From contig CAMDMY010000005.1 of NCBI GenBank assembly GCA_945902775.1, positions 1-64,000 of the forward strand: a stretch of DNA of 64,000 nt, given 5' to 3'. Origin of the DNA: Chryseobacterium gleum. Lineage in GTDB: Bacteria > Bacteroidota > Bacteroidia > Flavobacteriales_D > Crocinitomicaceae. Under the pieces are notes generated by a model, which saw only the letters and a list, made by a program, of their open reading frames with translations, made no database searches and was not told where the DNA came from. Of the stretch, positions 54,198-63,730 are shown piece by piece (positions within the stretch are counted from its first letter, which is position 1; each line of letters begins with the position of its first letter). Position numbers and translations under genes: made by a program.

Positions 54198-55889
54198 TTT
54201 CGTTTTTTCGAAAAAATCGTCAAGAACTATATGATTCAAGTCACTTGGTGTAAATACCTCCATTAATTTTGGTCGACCATCTTCTTCGTACGTGTAAAAT
54301 GATTCCATTTGATTTTCAATGTCTTCAATTGAATTTGCTTGAAAATAATCGACATTAAATGCTTTACAAATATATTCTGCTGAAAAAGTTTGTTCTGCTA
54401 CAAAATATTTATTCAATTGTTCAGTCGAGGCTGGACCAGGAATAATTTTAAAAATACCTCCTCCACTATTGTTAATCATAAAGATTCTAATATTTGGAGT
54501 TAAGTGGTTGTTCCATAAAGCATTGCTATCATAGAAAAAAGAAACATCTCCTGTTATTAAGGTATTCCAATCTTCTTTTTTCACAAATGCTGCACCACAA
54601 GCTGAACTTGTACTTCCATCTATTCCACTCGTCCCTCTATTACTCCAGTAATTTATACTTGGAATAGGATCAAACAACTGACAATAACGAACAACTGAAC
54701 TATTCGCCATATGTAAGTTAGACATTTCTGGTAAATAGTCTAAAACTGTTTCAAAAACTTTTAAATCTGAATAAGGTATACTTTCAAAAAAAGCAGGTAA
54801 TTTATCTTGAACTAAAAAATCTTTTTGCTTCCAATTAGAACCAAACATTGAAACATTTCTTTCAACAGAAAAGTTATTTAAAATCGAAGTGAAAGCCAAT
54901 GGAGAACACTCAAACGTATGCGTTAATGTTTGATAAGTATCCATAAAAGGGAAATCATACCCAACTTTCCAGTGATAATTAGCTTTGTATTTTCTTAAAT
55001 AACTTTTAATACGTTTTGAAACTACTGCACCTCCAATTGTGATTAATAAATCAGGGGCAAAAGCTTCTAATTCGTCTTCTGAAATGGCATTTAATGTTCT
55101 ATCAATCGTATGAATAAAAGTAGAATGTACTTGATTAGATGTGTTTTCCACTAAAATAGCAACAGAAGTATCATCAGCTAATAATTTCATCTGTTCTAAA
55201 AGAGCTTTATCAATTGGTAACTGACCACAAATAATCATTTTTTTTGGAGAAATTTTCCAAATTTCTTTCAATTCATGTTCTTGAGTTGAATTTAATTGAA
55301 AAAATGGTGTTATCGTTTGAATGATTTTCCCTTTTATTGAAGTAATTTCTTCTGTTCCATACAAAGGTTCATTGAATGACATATTGATATGAATCGGACC
55401 TTTCCAAGTACCATTTCCTAGATTAAATGCAGTTGAAATTTCTCTCTCTAATTTCCAAATTTCATCATTTGTTCGACAATGTTCTGATAATGTTGTTGAA
55501 TATCGAATGTGATTTTTAAAAACTTCATGCTGAACAATTGTCTGTCCATCCCCTTGATCAACCCATTCTTCTGGTCTATCGGCAGTAATTACAACTAAAG
55601 GCAATGATTGATAATAAGCTTCAGCGACTGCAGGGTAATAATTCAAAACTGCAGAACCAGAAGTACAAATAATTCCAACAGGTTCGTTCAATTGTTGCGC
55701 CATTCCCATTGCATAAAAAGCAGCACTTCGCTCATCGTGAATGACAATACAATTAATCGATGGATGTTCATCAAAAGCAATAATAAAAGGTGCATTTCTT
55801 GAACCAGGCGAAAAAACAACATTTTTCATCCCGTGTGCTAAGCATTGTTCAACTAATAATTGAACTCCCTTTTTATTACTTGAAATCAT
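54195..55889 (-). CDS. menD: SEPHCHC synthase MenD
   Basis: Thiamine-diphosphate enzyme (564 aa) adding 2-oxoglutarate to isochorismate in menaquinone synthesis. The N-terminal half has VVFSPGSRNAPF and the catalytic Glu in GIICTSGSAVLNYYPAVAEA (split by one residue). The C-terminal half has SNRGTSGIDGSTSSA and the ThDP/Mg motif GDVSFFYDSNAL...NNSGGGIF. It is the third gene after a thioesterase and menF on the same strand, with a 106-bp gap from menF. Confidence 0.95.
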   Translation of the reverse strand: MISSNKKGVQLLVEQCLAHGMKNVVFSPGSRNAPFIIAFDEHPSINCIVIHDERSAAFYAMGMAQQLNEPVGIICTSGSAVLNYYPAVAEAYYQSLPLVVITADRPEEWVDQGDGQTIVQHEVFKNHIRYSTTLSEHCRTNDEIWKLEREISTAFNLGNGTWKGPIHINMSFNEPLYGTEEITSIKGKIIQTITPFFQLNSTQEHELKEIWKISPKKMIICGQLPIDKALLEQMKLLADDTSVAILVENTSNQVHSTFIHTIDRTLNAISEDELEAFAPDLLITIGGAVVSKRIKSYLRKYKANYHWKVGYDFPFMDTYQTLTHTFECSPLAFTSILNNFSVERNVSMFGSNWKQKDFLVQDKLPAFFESIPYSDLKVFETVLDYLPEMSNLHMANSSVVRYCQLFDPIPSINYWSNRGTSGIDGSTSSACGAAFVKKEDWNTLITGDVSFFYDSNALWNNHLTPNIRIFMINNSGGGIFKIIPGPASTEQLNKYFVAEQTFSAEYICKAFNVDYFQANSIEDIENQMESFYTYEEDGRPKLMEVFTPSDLNHIVLDDFFEKTK

Positions 55890-55909
55890 GGGGTAAAGTT
55901 AAATAAAAA

Positions 55910-55980
55910 AATGATGTTGGATGTTGAATGATGAATGTTCAATTATTGAAATTTTCAAGTCATTCGATCAAACATCAATA
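55910..55980. repeat. GATGTTG-type imperfect inverted repeat
   Basis: ATGATGTTGGATGTTGAATG and following words on the left are mirrored by CATTCGATCAAACATCAAT on the right, with an inner TTCAATTATTGAA palindrome. It fills most of the menF-menD gap. Confidence 0.5.
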
Positions 55981-55995
55981 ATTTAAAATTAAAAA

Positions 55996-56964
55996 TTAGA
56001 TATTCTCCATTACATTCAATAAAGTTCTACTTTTATTTTCTGTTTCATTCCATTCATCTAATGGATTTGAATCTTTGGTAAAACCTCCTCCAAGGTATAA
56101 ATAAGCATTCCCTTTTTGAATTTGACAACATCTCAAGTTCACGAATAAATTGGTGGCTTTTGGAGAAATTAATCCAATCATTCCAGTATAAAACTCTCTA
56201 TCGTGCGGTTCTCTAAAATTAATAATTTCAGTCGCTTCTTTTTGAGGTAAACCACAGACAGCAGGAGTTGGATGAATCGATTTGGCTAGCTCAACTACTT
56301 TTGATTGATCAATATCAAAACTAATATCTGTTTTTAAATGAATTACCGGGCCAGCTTCAACATCATATGGACCATTGATATATAACTCTTTAATACCTGA
56401 AGTCAACAGTTTATCTTGGATAAAACCTGTAACATATGCTTGCTCCAATAGTTCTTTCTCTCCCCACGGTTTATCTTTGTCTTGAATTGATTTTGTTCCT
56501 GCCAAAGACATTGTAAAACCCGAATTTGAAAAAGCGTGAATTAAAATCTCTGGAGTAGCCCCAATCCAGGTTCCAATTGATTCTCCAGAAACCAAATAGC
56601 AAAAAGCTTTCGGATAAGTATCACACAAAGAGGCAAATAATTCATTTATCTTAGATTCATCAAAAGCTATTTTTTTGACTCTTGAAAATACCGCTTTTTT
56701 AATTTTTTTTTCTTCAAAAAGGTTTATGAAATTTTTAGCATCTTTCAAATAATCTTCTTTTGAAATAACATAAGGCTCATTACAAAAAAATGTAGACTTC
56801 CCTTCAGAATTATTCGAAGATGGAATAAATTCAATCATTCTGTCTTTTAAAAAAGTAGAAATAAAAAATCCCTTCACTTCTTTCAACGATTGAATTTCTC
56901 TAAAATATCCGATTTGAGAAACGATATCAGAACCAGGAATTCTATATTTTAAAATATCAGCCAT
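55996..56964 (-). CDS. menF: Isochorismate synthase
   Basis: Chorismate-utilising enzyme (322 aa) making isochorismate for menaquinone; a siderophore role (EntC) is less likely beside menD. Chorismate-binding motifs are SRVKKIAFDESK near 99-110, IGATPEILIHAF, LAGTKSI, IHPTPAVCGLPQKEA and FYTGMIGLISP. It is shorter at the N-terminus than E. coli MenF (431 aa). The start overlaps the thioesterase gene by 8 bp. Confidence 0.92.
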   Translation of the reverse strand: MADILKYRIPGSDIVSQIGYFREIQSLKEVKGFFISTFLKDRMIEFIPSSNNSEGKSTFFCNEPYVISKEDYLKDAKNFINLFEEKKIKKAVFSRVKKIAFDESKINELFASLCDTYPKAFCYLVSGESIGTWIGATPEILIHAFSNSGFTMSLAGTKSIQDKDKPWGEKELLEQAYVTGFIQDKLLTSGIKELYINGPYDVEAGPVIHLKTDISFDIDQSKVVELAKSIHPTPAVCGLPQKEATEIINFREPHDREFYTGMIGLISPKATNLFVNLRCCQIQKGNAYLYLGGGFTKDSNPLDEWNETENKSRTLLNVMENI

Positions 56965-57385
56965 TCACTTTTGGAACTATCATTACTGTTAATCGACCTG
57001 TGCAAACTAATTTATCCGTATCTGTATCAAAAATATCAACTTGCCATAAATGAGTTCTTTTTCCGGCATGAACAATTTTCCCTATTCCTTTAACAGTTCC
57101 GCTTTTAACTCCACCAATATGATTTGCATTTATTTCAATTCCAACTGGAGCTTCTTTAGATAAATCTATCAATAAAGTTGACCCCATTGATCCAATACTT
57201 TCAATTAATGCAGCGCTTGCACCACCATGTAATAATCCCATTGGTTGGTGAGTTCTGTGATCCACTGGCATAGTAGAAACAATATAGTCATCCCCTATTT
57301 CAATGCATTTAATACCTAATACTTCCATTAAAGTATTCTTATTAAATGCATTAACCGTATCAATATCAACTTTTTTTAACTTCAT
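56957..57385 (-). CDS. PaaI-type hotdog thioesterase, probable DHNA-CoA thioesterase
   Basis: 142-aa hotdog-fold thioesterase. The motif HQPMGLLHGGASAALIESIGS (read in parts) has the HGG and catalytic Glu typical of the PaaI/MenI class, and MKLKKVDIDTVNAFNKNTLM precedes it. The 8-bp overlap with menF makes hydrolysis of 1,4-dihydroxy-2-naphthoyl-CoA in menaquinone synthesis the most likely task. Confidence 0.85.
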   Translation of the reverse strand: MKLKKVDIDTVNAFNKNTLMEVLGIKCIEIGDDYIVSTMPVDHRTHQPMGLLHGGASAALIESIGSMGSTLLIDLSKEAPVGIEINANHIGGVKSGTVKGIGKIVHAGKRTHLWQVDIFDTDTDKLVCTGRLTVMIVPKVNG

Positions 57386-57455
57386 TATTTCTAAAATGAA
57401 AAAGACTGAAAAGCGAATAAGCCAATCAGTCCTTTAAGTTATAATAAGGATTTAA

Positions 57456-58082
57456 TTATGACTTTTTATTACACAATGCTAGACCTTCAATAGCCGATGC
57501 ATCCTGTTGATACATTAAAAGTACTCTATTAAATAAAACTTTTGCTTCTTCTTTTTTACCTAAATAATAATTTGTCCAAGCACTCATTGTAATTGCATCA
57601 TAATCAAGAGGAAACAATGTCAATGTAACATCAAAATATTTAAGGGCTTCAATATAATTTTTTCTGTAGAAATAGATCATTCCTACTCTATAATTAACCA
57701 ATGAATTTTTAGGATCAAAACGAATAATTAACTTGTAATTATTTTCTAATTCAACCCATTTTTCTTGAGCAACTAAAGGATTACATAATCCCCACAGCGG
57801 TTCTGTTGCAGTTGGCATTAAAGCAATTGCTTTTTTATAGTAAATAACTGAGTTCGAATAGTCTTTGTTTAAATAATTCAACCAACCAATTCGTAAATTA
57901 ACCAAATACGATTTATCTGAATAAATTGTCTGTATTGCTTGTAAAGCTGTTTTGTAATCTCCTTGGTCTTCAGCAATAAAACTTTTAGCAAAAGCTTCTT
58001 GCATTGCTTTTGTCTCCTGTGCATTATAATTAACTGAAATAAACAGTAAAAGAGTGCAAATAATTAACTTAATTGATTTCAT
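57456..58082 (-). CDS. Exported TPR protein (paralogue B)
   Basis: 208 aa with a signal peptide (1-21, ending SVNYNAQ) and four or so tetratricopeptide-like helical pairs across residues 25-200. It is a clear tandem paralogue of the gene just upstream: FAKSF, YSDKSY, GWLNYLNKDY, YYKKAIALMP, YRKNYIEALKYFDV and AKVLFNRVLL all have close matches there. Periplasmic scaffold or adaptor expected. Last gene of the unusual 64-57 kb operon, 34 nt after its paralogue. Confidence 0.8.
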   Translation of the reverse strand: MKSIKLIICTLLLFISVNYNAQETKAMQEAFAKSFIAEDQGDYKTALQAIQTIYSDKSYLVNLRIGWLNYLNKDYSNSVIYYKKAIALMPTATEPLWGLCNPLVAQEKWVELENNYKLIIRFDPKNSLVNYRVGMIYFYRKNYIEALKYFDVTLTLFPLDYDAITMSAWTNYYLGKKEEAKVLFNRVLLMYQQDASAIEGLALCNKKS

Positions 58083-58116
58083 ACTATTTGAATTTAGAAT
58101 GTAAAAATAATCTAAT

Positions 58117-58734
58117 TTATTTAATAAGTGCTAATCCTTCCGTAGCTGAAACATCTCCCTGATATAATAACAATACCCTATTAAATAGTACTTTAGCTTC
58201 ATTTGTCTTTCCTAAAAAATAATCGGTCCAAGCGCTCATTAATAGATTATTGTAATCTAAAGGATATAAATTTAATGCAACATCAAAATACTTTTTAGCC
58301 AAGGTGTAATTCTTTCTATAATAATACATTACCCCTAGTTTATAATGAGCCGTTGCACTTTTTGGTTCTAACTTAATAATTGATAAATACGTTTTTTCAA
58401 CATCCGCCCATTTTTCATCTGCAATTTGTGGAGATAAAATAGCCCACAAAACTTCTACTGAAGCAGGCATTAATTCAATTGCTTTTTTATAATAATTGAT
58501 GGACGAAGCATAATTTTTATCTAAATAACACAACCAGCCTAAACGGGTATTAATAGAGTATGCTTTATCTGAATAAACATCCTTAATAACCTGGATAGCT
58601 TGATCATATTGATATTTAGCTTCATAAGCATAGCTTTTCGCGAATGCAGTCTGTAATACTTTACTGTCTTGTGAAAAAGAGTTCAATGAAACGATTACAC
58701 TAAGCGCTACTAGAGTTTTTCTTAAAAATTCCAT
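58117..58734 (-). CDS. Exported TPR protein (paralogue A)
   Basis: 205 aa with a signal peptide (1-22, ending SLNSFSQ) and a run of TPR motifs (YYKKAIELMP, YKLGVMYYYRKNYTLAKKYF, AWTDYFLGKTNEAKVLFN). It overlaps the outer-membrane barrel gene by 13 bp, implying coupled production. Probably a periplasmic partner of that barrel, whose own N-terminus is TPR-like. Near-duplicate of the following gene. Confidence 0.8.
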   Translation of the reverse strand: MEFLRKTLVALSVIVSLNSFSQDSKVLQTAFAKSYAYEAKYQYDQAIQVIKDVYSDKAYSINTRLGWLCYLDKNYASSINYYKKAIELMPASVEVLWAILSPQIADEKWADVEKTYLSIIKLEPKSATAHYKLGVMYYYRKNYTLAKKYFDVALNLYPLDYNNLLMSAWTDYFLGKTNEAKVLFNRVLLLYQGDVSATEGLALIK

Positions 58735-60104
58735 TTTATTGTTGTTGTTATGTTATTATTTGAATAATTATAGTTGAAATAATTTGCTGTAAAAATAGTA
58801 TTTGGAGATAATCCAGTTTGAGTATATTTAGTATAATATCCTTCTCTTGTCTGATAACTATAACTCAATATAAATTCTACTTTTTTTCCTGTTAAATGTA
58901 AATCCAATCCTGTATTTTGTAGAACTGGATCGGGAGTATTATATGAAGTAAATCCTAAACTTGACATATAATTCAAATGATTCCCTTTTGAATATTTTAC
59001 TTCTAGCCAAACATTTTTAGAAACGATAAATCCGAGTTTTTGACTGAATACATTTTGAATCGCCTCATTATTATTAATATATGCAAATGATGTAGTACCA
59101 AATAACTTCATATTCCCCAGAGGAAAATAGGATAGCGAGACTTCACCCTGATACTGATTTGTACTATATAAATTACTGTAAATTCCAGTTATTTGAGGGA
59201 AAATATATTTCATTCTTTTACCAATTGACAAAGAAACTAAATAATTAGAGTAATTAATTGATTCTGTACTATCAACAAAAACCATTCTAGTTAAATCAGC
59301 TGATTTTATGGTAGTAGACCAAAAACTAGTAGTGTTGGTTTGAAAAAATGCACCACCTAATCCAATTAATAAACCATTTTGAAATTGATATGCCAATCCT
59401 AAATTGTATTGATATTGTAAATTTGTGTATTCTTTCTCAGATTTTAAATTTCTATTTGTCGTCAAATTAAGAAAATCTTTATACGCAAATTCATATTTCG
59501 AATACACATTTGTCTTATATCCTGCTACTTTATTATAAAAATGCAATCGATTTCCAAAGGTATTCTCGACTACTAATCCACCACCACTTGTTACTCCATT
59601 GGAAATTAGATTACCTGAAGTAAAGGTTGAACCTAACAACTGACGATCTTGCCCACTTTTAATACTAGAATTCATATAGGCACCTACTGATAAAATAATG
59701 CTATCGATTTTCTTTTTCACATACCCTACTTTCTTTTGAAAATCAGCACTTAATGAAGTAGCTAAAGCATTTGCATTTTCAATTCTTCCGCTAAATAAAT
59801 AGGTATAATACAAATATTCTTGCACAACCTCATTTGCAGGGTTCATTTTGTAAGCAGCTTCGAAATGCTCCACAGAATACTCATATTTTTTTTCGTTATA
59901 GCCTAGAATAGCCAATCGCATTCTAAAATCATAGAAATCAATCCCCTCTTTTAAGGCTTTTTTCCCTGTTTCTTTAATTGCTTTAAAATCATTTCTCAAA
60001 AATTCTACATAGGAAGCGCTATCAACACTTGGGTACGATATATTCTTTTGAGAAAATAAATTTTGTAAACAAAAAAAGAAAAATAAAACGATTAATAAAC
60101 GCAT
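58722..60104 (-). CDS. TPR plus outer-membrane beta-barrel protein (YaiO-like)
   Basis: 460 aa. A signal peptide (1-18) is followed by a TPR-like region (about 25-120, with YSVEHFEAAYKMNPANEVVQ) and about 330 residues of alternating amphipathic strands rich in Tyr, Asn and Gly, ending in TTIKWNF with the terminal aromatic residue of an outer-membrane barrel. This layout resembles YaiO-type barrel proteins. The transported or bound substrate is unknown. It overlaps genes on both sides by 13 bp. Confidence 0.75.
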   Translation of the reverse strand: MRLLIVLFFFFCLQNLFSQKNISYPSVDSASYVEFLRNDFKAIKETGKKALKEGIDFYDFRMRLAILGYNEKKYEYSVEHFEAAYKMNPANEVVQEYLYYTYLFSGRIENANALATSLSADFQKKVGYVKKKIDSIILSVGAYMNSSIKSGQDRQLLGSTFTSGNLISNGVTSGGGLVVENTFGNRLHFYNKVAGYKTNVYSKYEFAYKDFLNLTTNRNLKSEKEYTNLQYQYNLGLAYQFQNGLLIGLGGAFFQTNTTSFWSTTIKSADLTRMVFVDSTESINYSNYLVSLSIGKRMKYIFPQITGIYSNLYSTNQYQGEVSLSYFPLGNMKLFGTTSFAYINNNEAIQNVFSQKLGFIVSKNVWLEVKYSKGNHLNYMSSLGFTSYNTPDPVLQNTGLDLHLTGKKVEFILSYSYQTREGYYTKYTQTGLSPNTIFTANYFNYNYSNNNITTTIKWNF

Positions 60105-62260
60105 ATAAATGTTTTTTTAACTCCGTTTTGAATAAAACAGAATGTATTAATAGTATTTTCTTTTATGTCAATTTCAAAATTTAGCTTTCTAAATTTTAAA
60201 TTTAAAAATTTAGCTTCTACTTCTGAGGCAATCGTTGCTTTTGATGGTTGGTGAATATTGTCAATATTTATGGATTTTGATCTATACTCAGCCTTTGTAA
60301 ATAAATAAAAAGGGGCTACAAAATCTTGTATCCATTGTAAAATTGGGCTATTAAAATAATTCAATGAAACAGAATCAGTTACATCAACATTCTCGTAACA
60401 GCCTAATAAAACTCTATAACAGCCTAAAAAGAAATAAAACAACAACGATTTTCTACTTCCCTCAAAGTCATAGAAATAAAACATGGTTCCATCATTCACG
60501 AAATACGCAACAGACTTCGTTTTTGGACAGAAAATATAACTTCTATTTAACTCATCTGTATGCACTTCCCACGTTACCTCATCATTCGTTTCAGAATTTT
60601 TAAAGGTGATTTTTCTTCCTGGAATAAAAGCAAAACTATCCGTTAACAATGAATGTGATTCTACGTTACTTATCAAAGTTTCCTCTTTAGGGATTTCCGA
60701 AATTCTCAATTGCTGTTTATTCTTCTCCTTTTCAATAAAATAAGCAATCGGGTATTCTAACGTTTTAGAGCCAATGATGGGTGATAATTGCAATTGAAAA
60801 TGAATATGTGGTTCTGGAGATCTTCCAGAATTCCCACAAGTAGCTAAAACAGATCCTTTCATCACATAGTCACCTATTGCGACTTTAAAAGAATCTTTTT
60901 TGATATGACTAATTTGAGTGAATAATCCATTTTGATGATTCAAAATAATTGTATTCCCCCAATTTTCAACTGTATTTACTCCTGAGATTTCATTCTCTTC
61001 AACTGTATTTATTATATCGTATACAAATCCATCTAAAGGGACTAATACAGGCTTATTGTAACAATAAAAATCTTCTTTTTCGGTCCCAGTATTATTAAAA
61101 GTTGCATTCGTTTCATCTACAATTACAAAATCTAACGCTTTCCCCCAATCTCCTAAATGAGTTATTTTTCCATCATAGCCTTGACTAACAAACCAATCTC
61201 CCCAAAATGGTAAATAAACCTTTGCTAAATGTGCGTTTTTAAAACGATGCATTGAAGTGATGTACTTATAAATCGTTTTTTCAGCTGAATAATATTGTAT
61301 CGTAATCAAATTGAAAAACCTGTGAAACCATCTGTGCTGTAAAAACAATAAAAACAAAGAAACGATTACACTGAATGAAAGTGTAAAAGATTTTAATTGA
61401 AAAACACCCATTGATTTGTTCAAGAAAAGCATTAACATCATTAAAATGGGAGTCAAACAAAAAACGGCCAAATAACTATAAATATTGGGAATTAAGTAAA
61501 AACAACCGATTCCAATTGCCATAAAAATAAAATTCGAACCAACTAAATTCAACTCTAAATCATTTACATCTGCACCAAAAGCAGTATAAAAAAGATAGGC
61601 TGAAAGAAATCCGATTAAACTCAAAGTAAAAGCAATTCTAGAAAAATACAAAATCGCAGCTGCTACTAAAATACCTGCTAATACACTCGTTTGAAAAAAA
61701 GTACCTGCTAACGTTTTAAAATAAATCAACGCAAATTTTGGAACAGAAATAGCATCAAATGAATGTACAAACTGATAAAAAGGGAATGTTTCTTGTTTCG
61801 CTAAATGATTCAATACGAACACATTATCTTCGTTCAGATAAATATTACTAAAACTACCTACTGATAAGGAAATAATTGAATAAGTTAAAATAAAAGGAAA
61901 TGCTAAAAAAGGTAGTTTATGCCTACTAAAAATTCCATGCAACCAAACAGAAATCATCAACAACATTGCAATAGCAACAAAAAATAAAAGAATAAAAGTT
62001 GCATTTACTTCGTATTGATATCCTAAAAACAACCCCAATAGTAGAGCATTGAATCCATATAACCCTTCTCCTATTAAATGTCTGTTAATACCAGTTAAAT
62101 AGGCAATTGTGTTGATTAAAATAACTGCTAAAAGTCCTGATAAACCTAAATGAGGTGTAAAAAAAGTAATTAGAACGATAACCAAAGCCAACACTTTATC
62201 AACAGAATAAAAGATCTGACTATAACTATTCAATATGGTATTGATCCAGTATTTCAGCAT
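60092..62260 (-). CDS. Urea-transporter / M23 peptidase fusion protein
   Basis: 722 aa. Residues 1 to about 310 form a urea-transporter (UT) domain with about ten hydrophobic segments and the UT signature GEGLYGFNALLLGLFLG (65-81), repeated more weakly in the second half. Residues about 360-495 form an M23 (LytM-type) domain: HLGDWGKALDF (368-378), ENWGNTIILNH, QISHIKKDS (His453) and SPEPHIHFQLQ (His485, His487). The usual first ligand pair HxxxD is altered: the residue four before Asp377 is Gly, and the nearest His is nine before. Residues 500-722 are unrecognised. Fusion suggests a periplasmic domain tied to a urea/small-amide channel. Confidence 0.82.
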   Translation of the reverse strand: MLKYWINTILNSYSQIFYSVDKVLALVIVLITFFTPHLGLSGLLAVILINTIAYLTGINRHLIGEGLYGFNALLLGLFLGYQYEVNATFILLFFVAIAMLLMISVWLHGIFSRHKLPFLAFPFILTYSIISLSVGSFSNIYLNEDNVFVLNHLAKQETFPFYQFVHSFDAISVPKFALIYFKTLAGTFFQTSVLAGILVAAAILYFSRIAFTLSLIGFLSAYLFYTAFGADVNDLELNLVGSNFIFMAIGIGCFYLIPNIYSYLAVFCLTPILMMLMLFLNKSMGVFQLKSFTLSFSVIVSLFLLFLQHRWFHRFFNLITIQYYSAEKTIYKYITSMHRFKNAHLAKVYLPFWGDWFVSQGYDGKITHLGDWGKALDFVIVDETNATFNNTGTEKEDFYCYNKPVLVPLDGFVYDIINTVEENEISGVNTVENWGNTIILNHQNGLFTQISHIKKDSFKVAIGDYVMKGSVLATCGNSGRSPEPHIHFQLQLSPIIGSKTLEYPIAYFIEKEKNKQQLRISEIPKEETLISNVESHSLLTDSFAFIPGRKITFKNSETNDEVTWEVHTDELNRSYIFCPKTKSVAYFVNDGTMFYFYDFEGSRKSLLFYFFLGCYRVLLGCYENVDVTDSVSLNYFNSPILQWIQDFVAPFYLFTKAEYRSKSINIDNIHQPSKATIASEVEAKFLNLKFRKLNFEIDIKENTINTFCFIQNGVKKTFICVY

Positions 62261-62271
62261 GCGTTTTTATT

Positions 62272-62340
62272 TATTAGTTAATAGTTATTAGCAATTAGTA
62301 GATAGCAAAAACTAACTACTAATCACTAAAATCTAGTAAA
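62272..62340. repeat. TTAGTA-type imperfect inverted repeat
   Basis: TTAGTTAATAGTTATTAGC and AATTAGTAGATAG on the left are mirrored by AACTAACTACTAATCAC and AAAATCTAGT on the right. It occupies nearly the entire gap between the decarboxylase-fold gene and the UT-M23 gene. Confidence 0.5.
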
Positions 62341-62341
62341 A

Positions 62342-63697
62342 CTACTGTATATTTTTCAAATGCTCAGGCATTCTTTCTAATTCCATCATTGTATCTAATG
62401 ATTCGTTTTCACGAAGAATATGAGATTTTCCTTCCATATCGATCATTACAATTTTTGGTCTCATTTGTATGAATTGCATCCACTGTGTCATGTTGTAAGC
62501 TCCCACTTTGTGAACAACAACTTGATCTCCTTTATTCAACAATGGTAAATTTATGCTTTCTCTGATACAATCGATATTCATGCACAATGGACCATAAATT
62601 ACCATATCTTCAGTATGGTGAGTAAATTCTTGCGCTGGAGAAATTTTGTAATCGTACCAGAAAGCATTAAATAATAAGTTTACACCAAAATCCATTATTG
62701 TTGCTCTTCTATCGTCACTCAATCTTTTCGTTGCAACTACCGAACCAATCAACCAAGCCGCATCGTCAATTAATGCTCTACCTGATTCTAAAATGATTGT
62801 TGGTAATTCATCTTGAGCGAAATTTGAATTTAGAATAGCCGAAGTAATTACTTCTGCATAATCATCGATCGTTGGAACGATATCTGCACCTTGTAAATAC
62901 GAACCTTTCAGCGTGTTAGTTGAAGCAAATCCTCCACCTAAATCTAAGTATTGAATTGGTTTACCTGTTTTCAATTTCACATTCGTTGCTAAATCACATA
63001 ACTTATAAGCAGCTGTTGCATAAGCACTTGTAGACAACATAAAAGTACCAATGTGACTATGTAAACCAACTAATTCTAATTCTTTGTGAGCTAAAATTTT
63101 GATAATTGCATTCCAAGCCTGACCATTCTCATAATTGAATCCGAAACGATCCCACATTGGGTAGATACCAGTATCCATATTTACACGAATCGCAACTCTT
63201 GCTTTTTTCCCTGTACCGTCCAATAGTCCAACTAATGAATATAATTCGTCGAAGTGATCAATGTGAATTAAAGAGTTGTTTTCAACTGCTAATGCTAAAT
63301 CTTCTTCTGTTTTATCTGGACCATTGAAAATGATTTTATTTCCTTCAACACCATTTAACAAAGCTTTTTTGTATTCATAAATTGATACAACTTCTGCCCA
63401 TGAACCTTCTTGGTGAAATACATTACAAACTGCACTCAAATAGTTTGTTTTGTAACTCCAAGCAAATTGAATTTTTGGGTATCTTGTTTTGAACGCTCTG
63501 TTCGCATTTTGAACATTTTTACGGATTTGTCTTTCCGAAATAACGAAACAAGGTGAACCGTAATCTTCAATTAATTTACTAACTCTTACACCGTCTAAAT
63601 GTGTTACTGGAGCAAATTCTGTTTTTGTTCCAAATTTGTTCATTGAACCTGTATTCAATTTTTGAATAAATGGTCTCTCGTATGATAACTTACTCAT
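62342..63697 (-). CDS. Type III PLP-dependent decarboxylase-fold enzyme (LysA-like)
   Basis: 451 aa of the alanine-racemase-fold decarboxylase class (diaminopimelate, arginine, ornithine and carboxynorspermidine decarboxylases). The PLP lysine is Lys83 in FAWSYKTNYLSAV. Other class marks are VGLHSHIGT (210-218), the phosphate loop DLGGGFAST, ESGRALIDD (304-312) and the second-subunit cysteine in GPLCMNID. Which amino acid it uses cannot be settled; the neighbours argue against ordinary lysine synthesis. Preceded by the ATP-grasp-like gene and followed by UT-M23. Confidence 0.82.
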   Translation of the reverse strand: MSKLSYERPFIQKLNTGSMNKFGTKTEFAPVTHLDGVRVSKLIEDYGSPCFVISERQIRKNVQNANRAFKTRYPKIQFAWSYKTNYLSAVCNVFHQEGSWAEVVSIYEYKKALLNGVEGNKIIFNGPDKTEEDLALAVENNSLIHIDHFDELYSLVGLLDGTGKKARVAIRVNMDTGIYPMWDRFGFNYENGQAWNAIIKILAHKELELVGLHSHIGTFMLSTSAYATAAYKLCDLATNVKLKTGKPIQYLDLGGGFASTNTLKGSYLQGADIVPTIDDYAEVITSAILNSNFAQDELPTIILESGRALIDDAAWLIGSVVATKRLSDDRRATIMDFGVNLLFNAFWYDYKISPAQEFTHHTEDMVIYGPLCMNIDCIRESINLPLLNKGDQVVVHKVGAYNMTQWMQFIQMRPKIVMIDMEGKSHILRENESLDTMMELERMPEHLKNIQ

Positions 63698-63730
63698 AAT
63701 GTTTTAATTTTATAATGTTGTTTTATTTTT

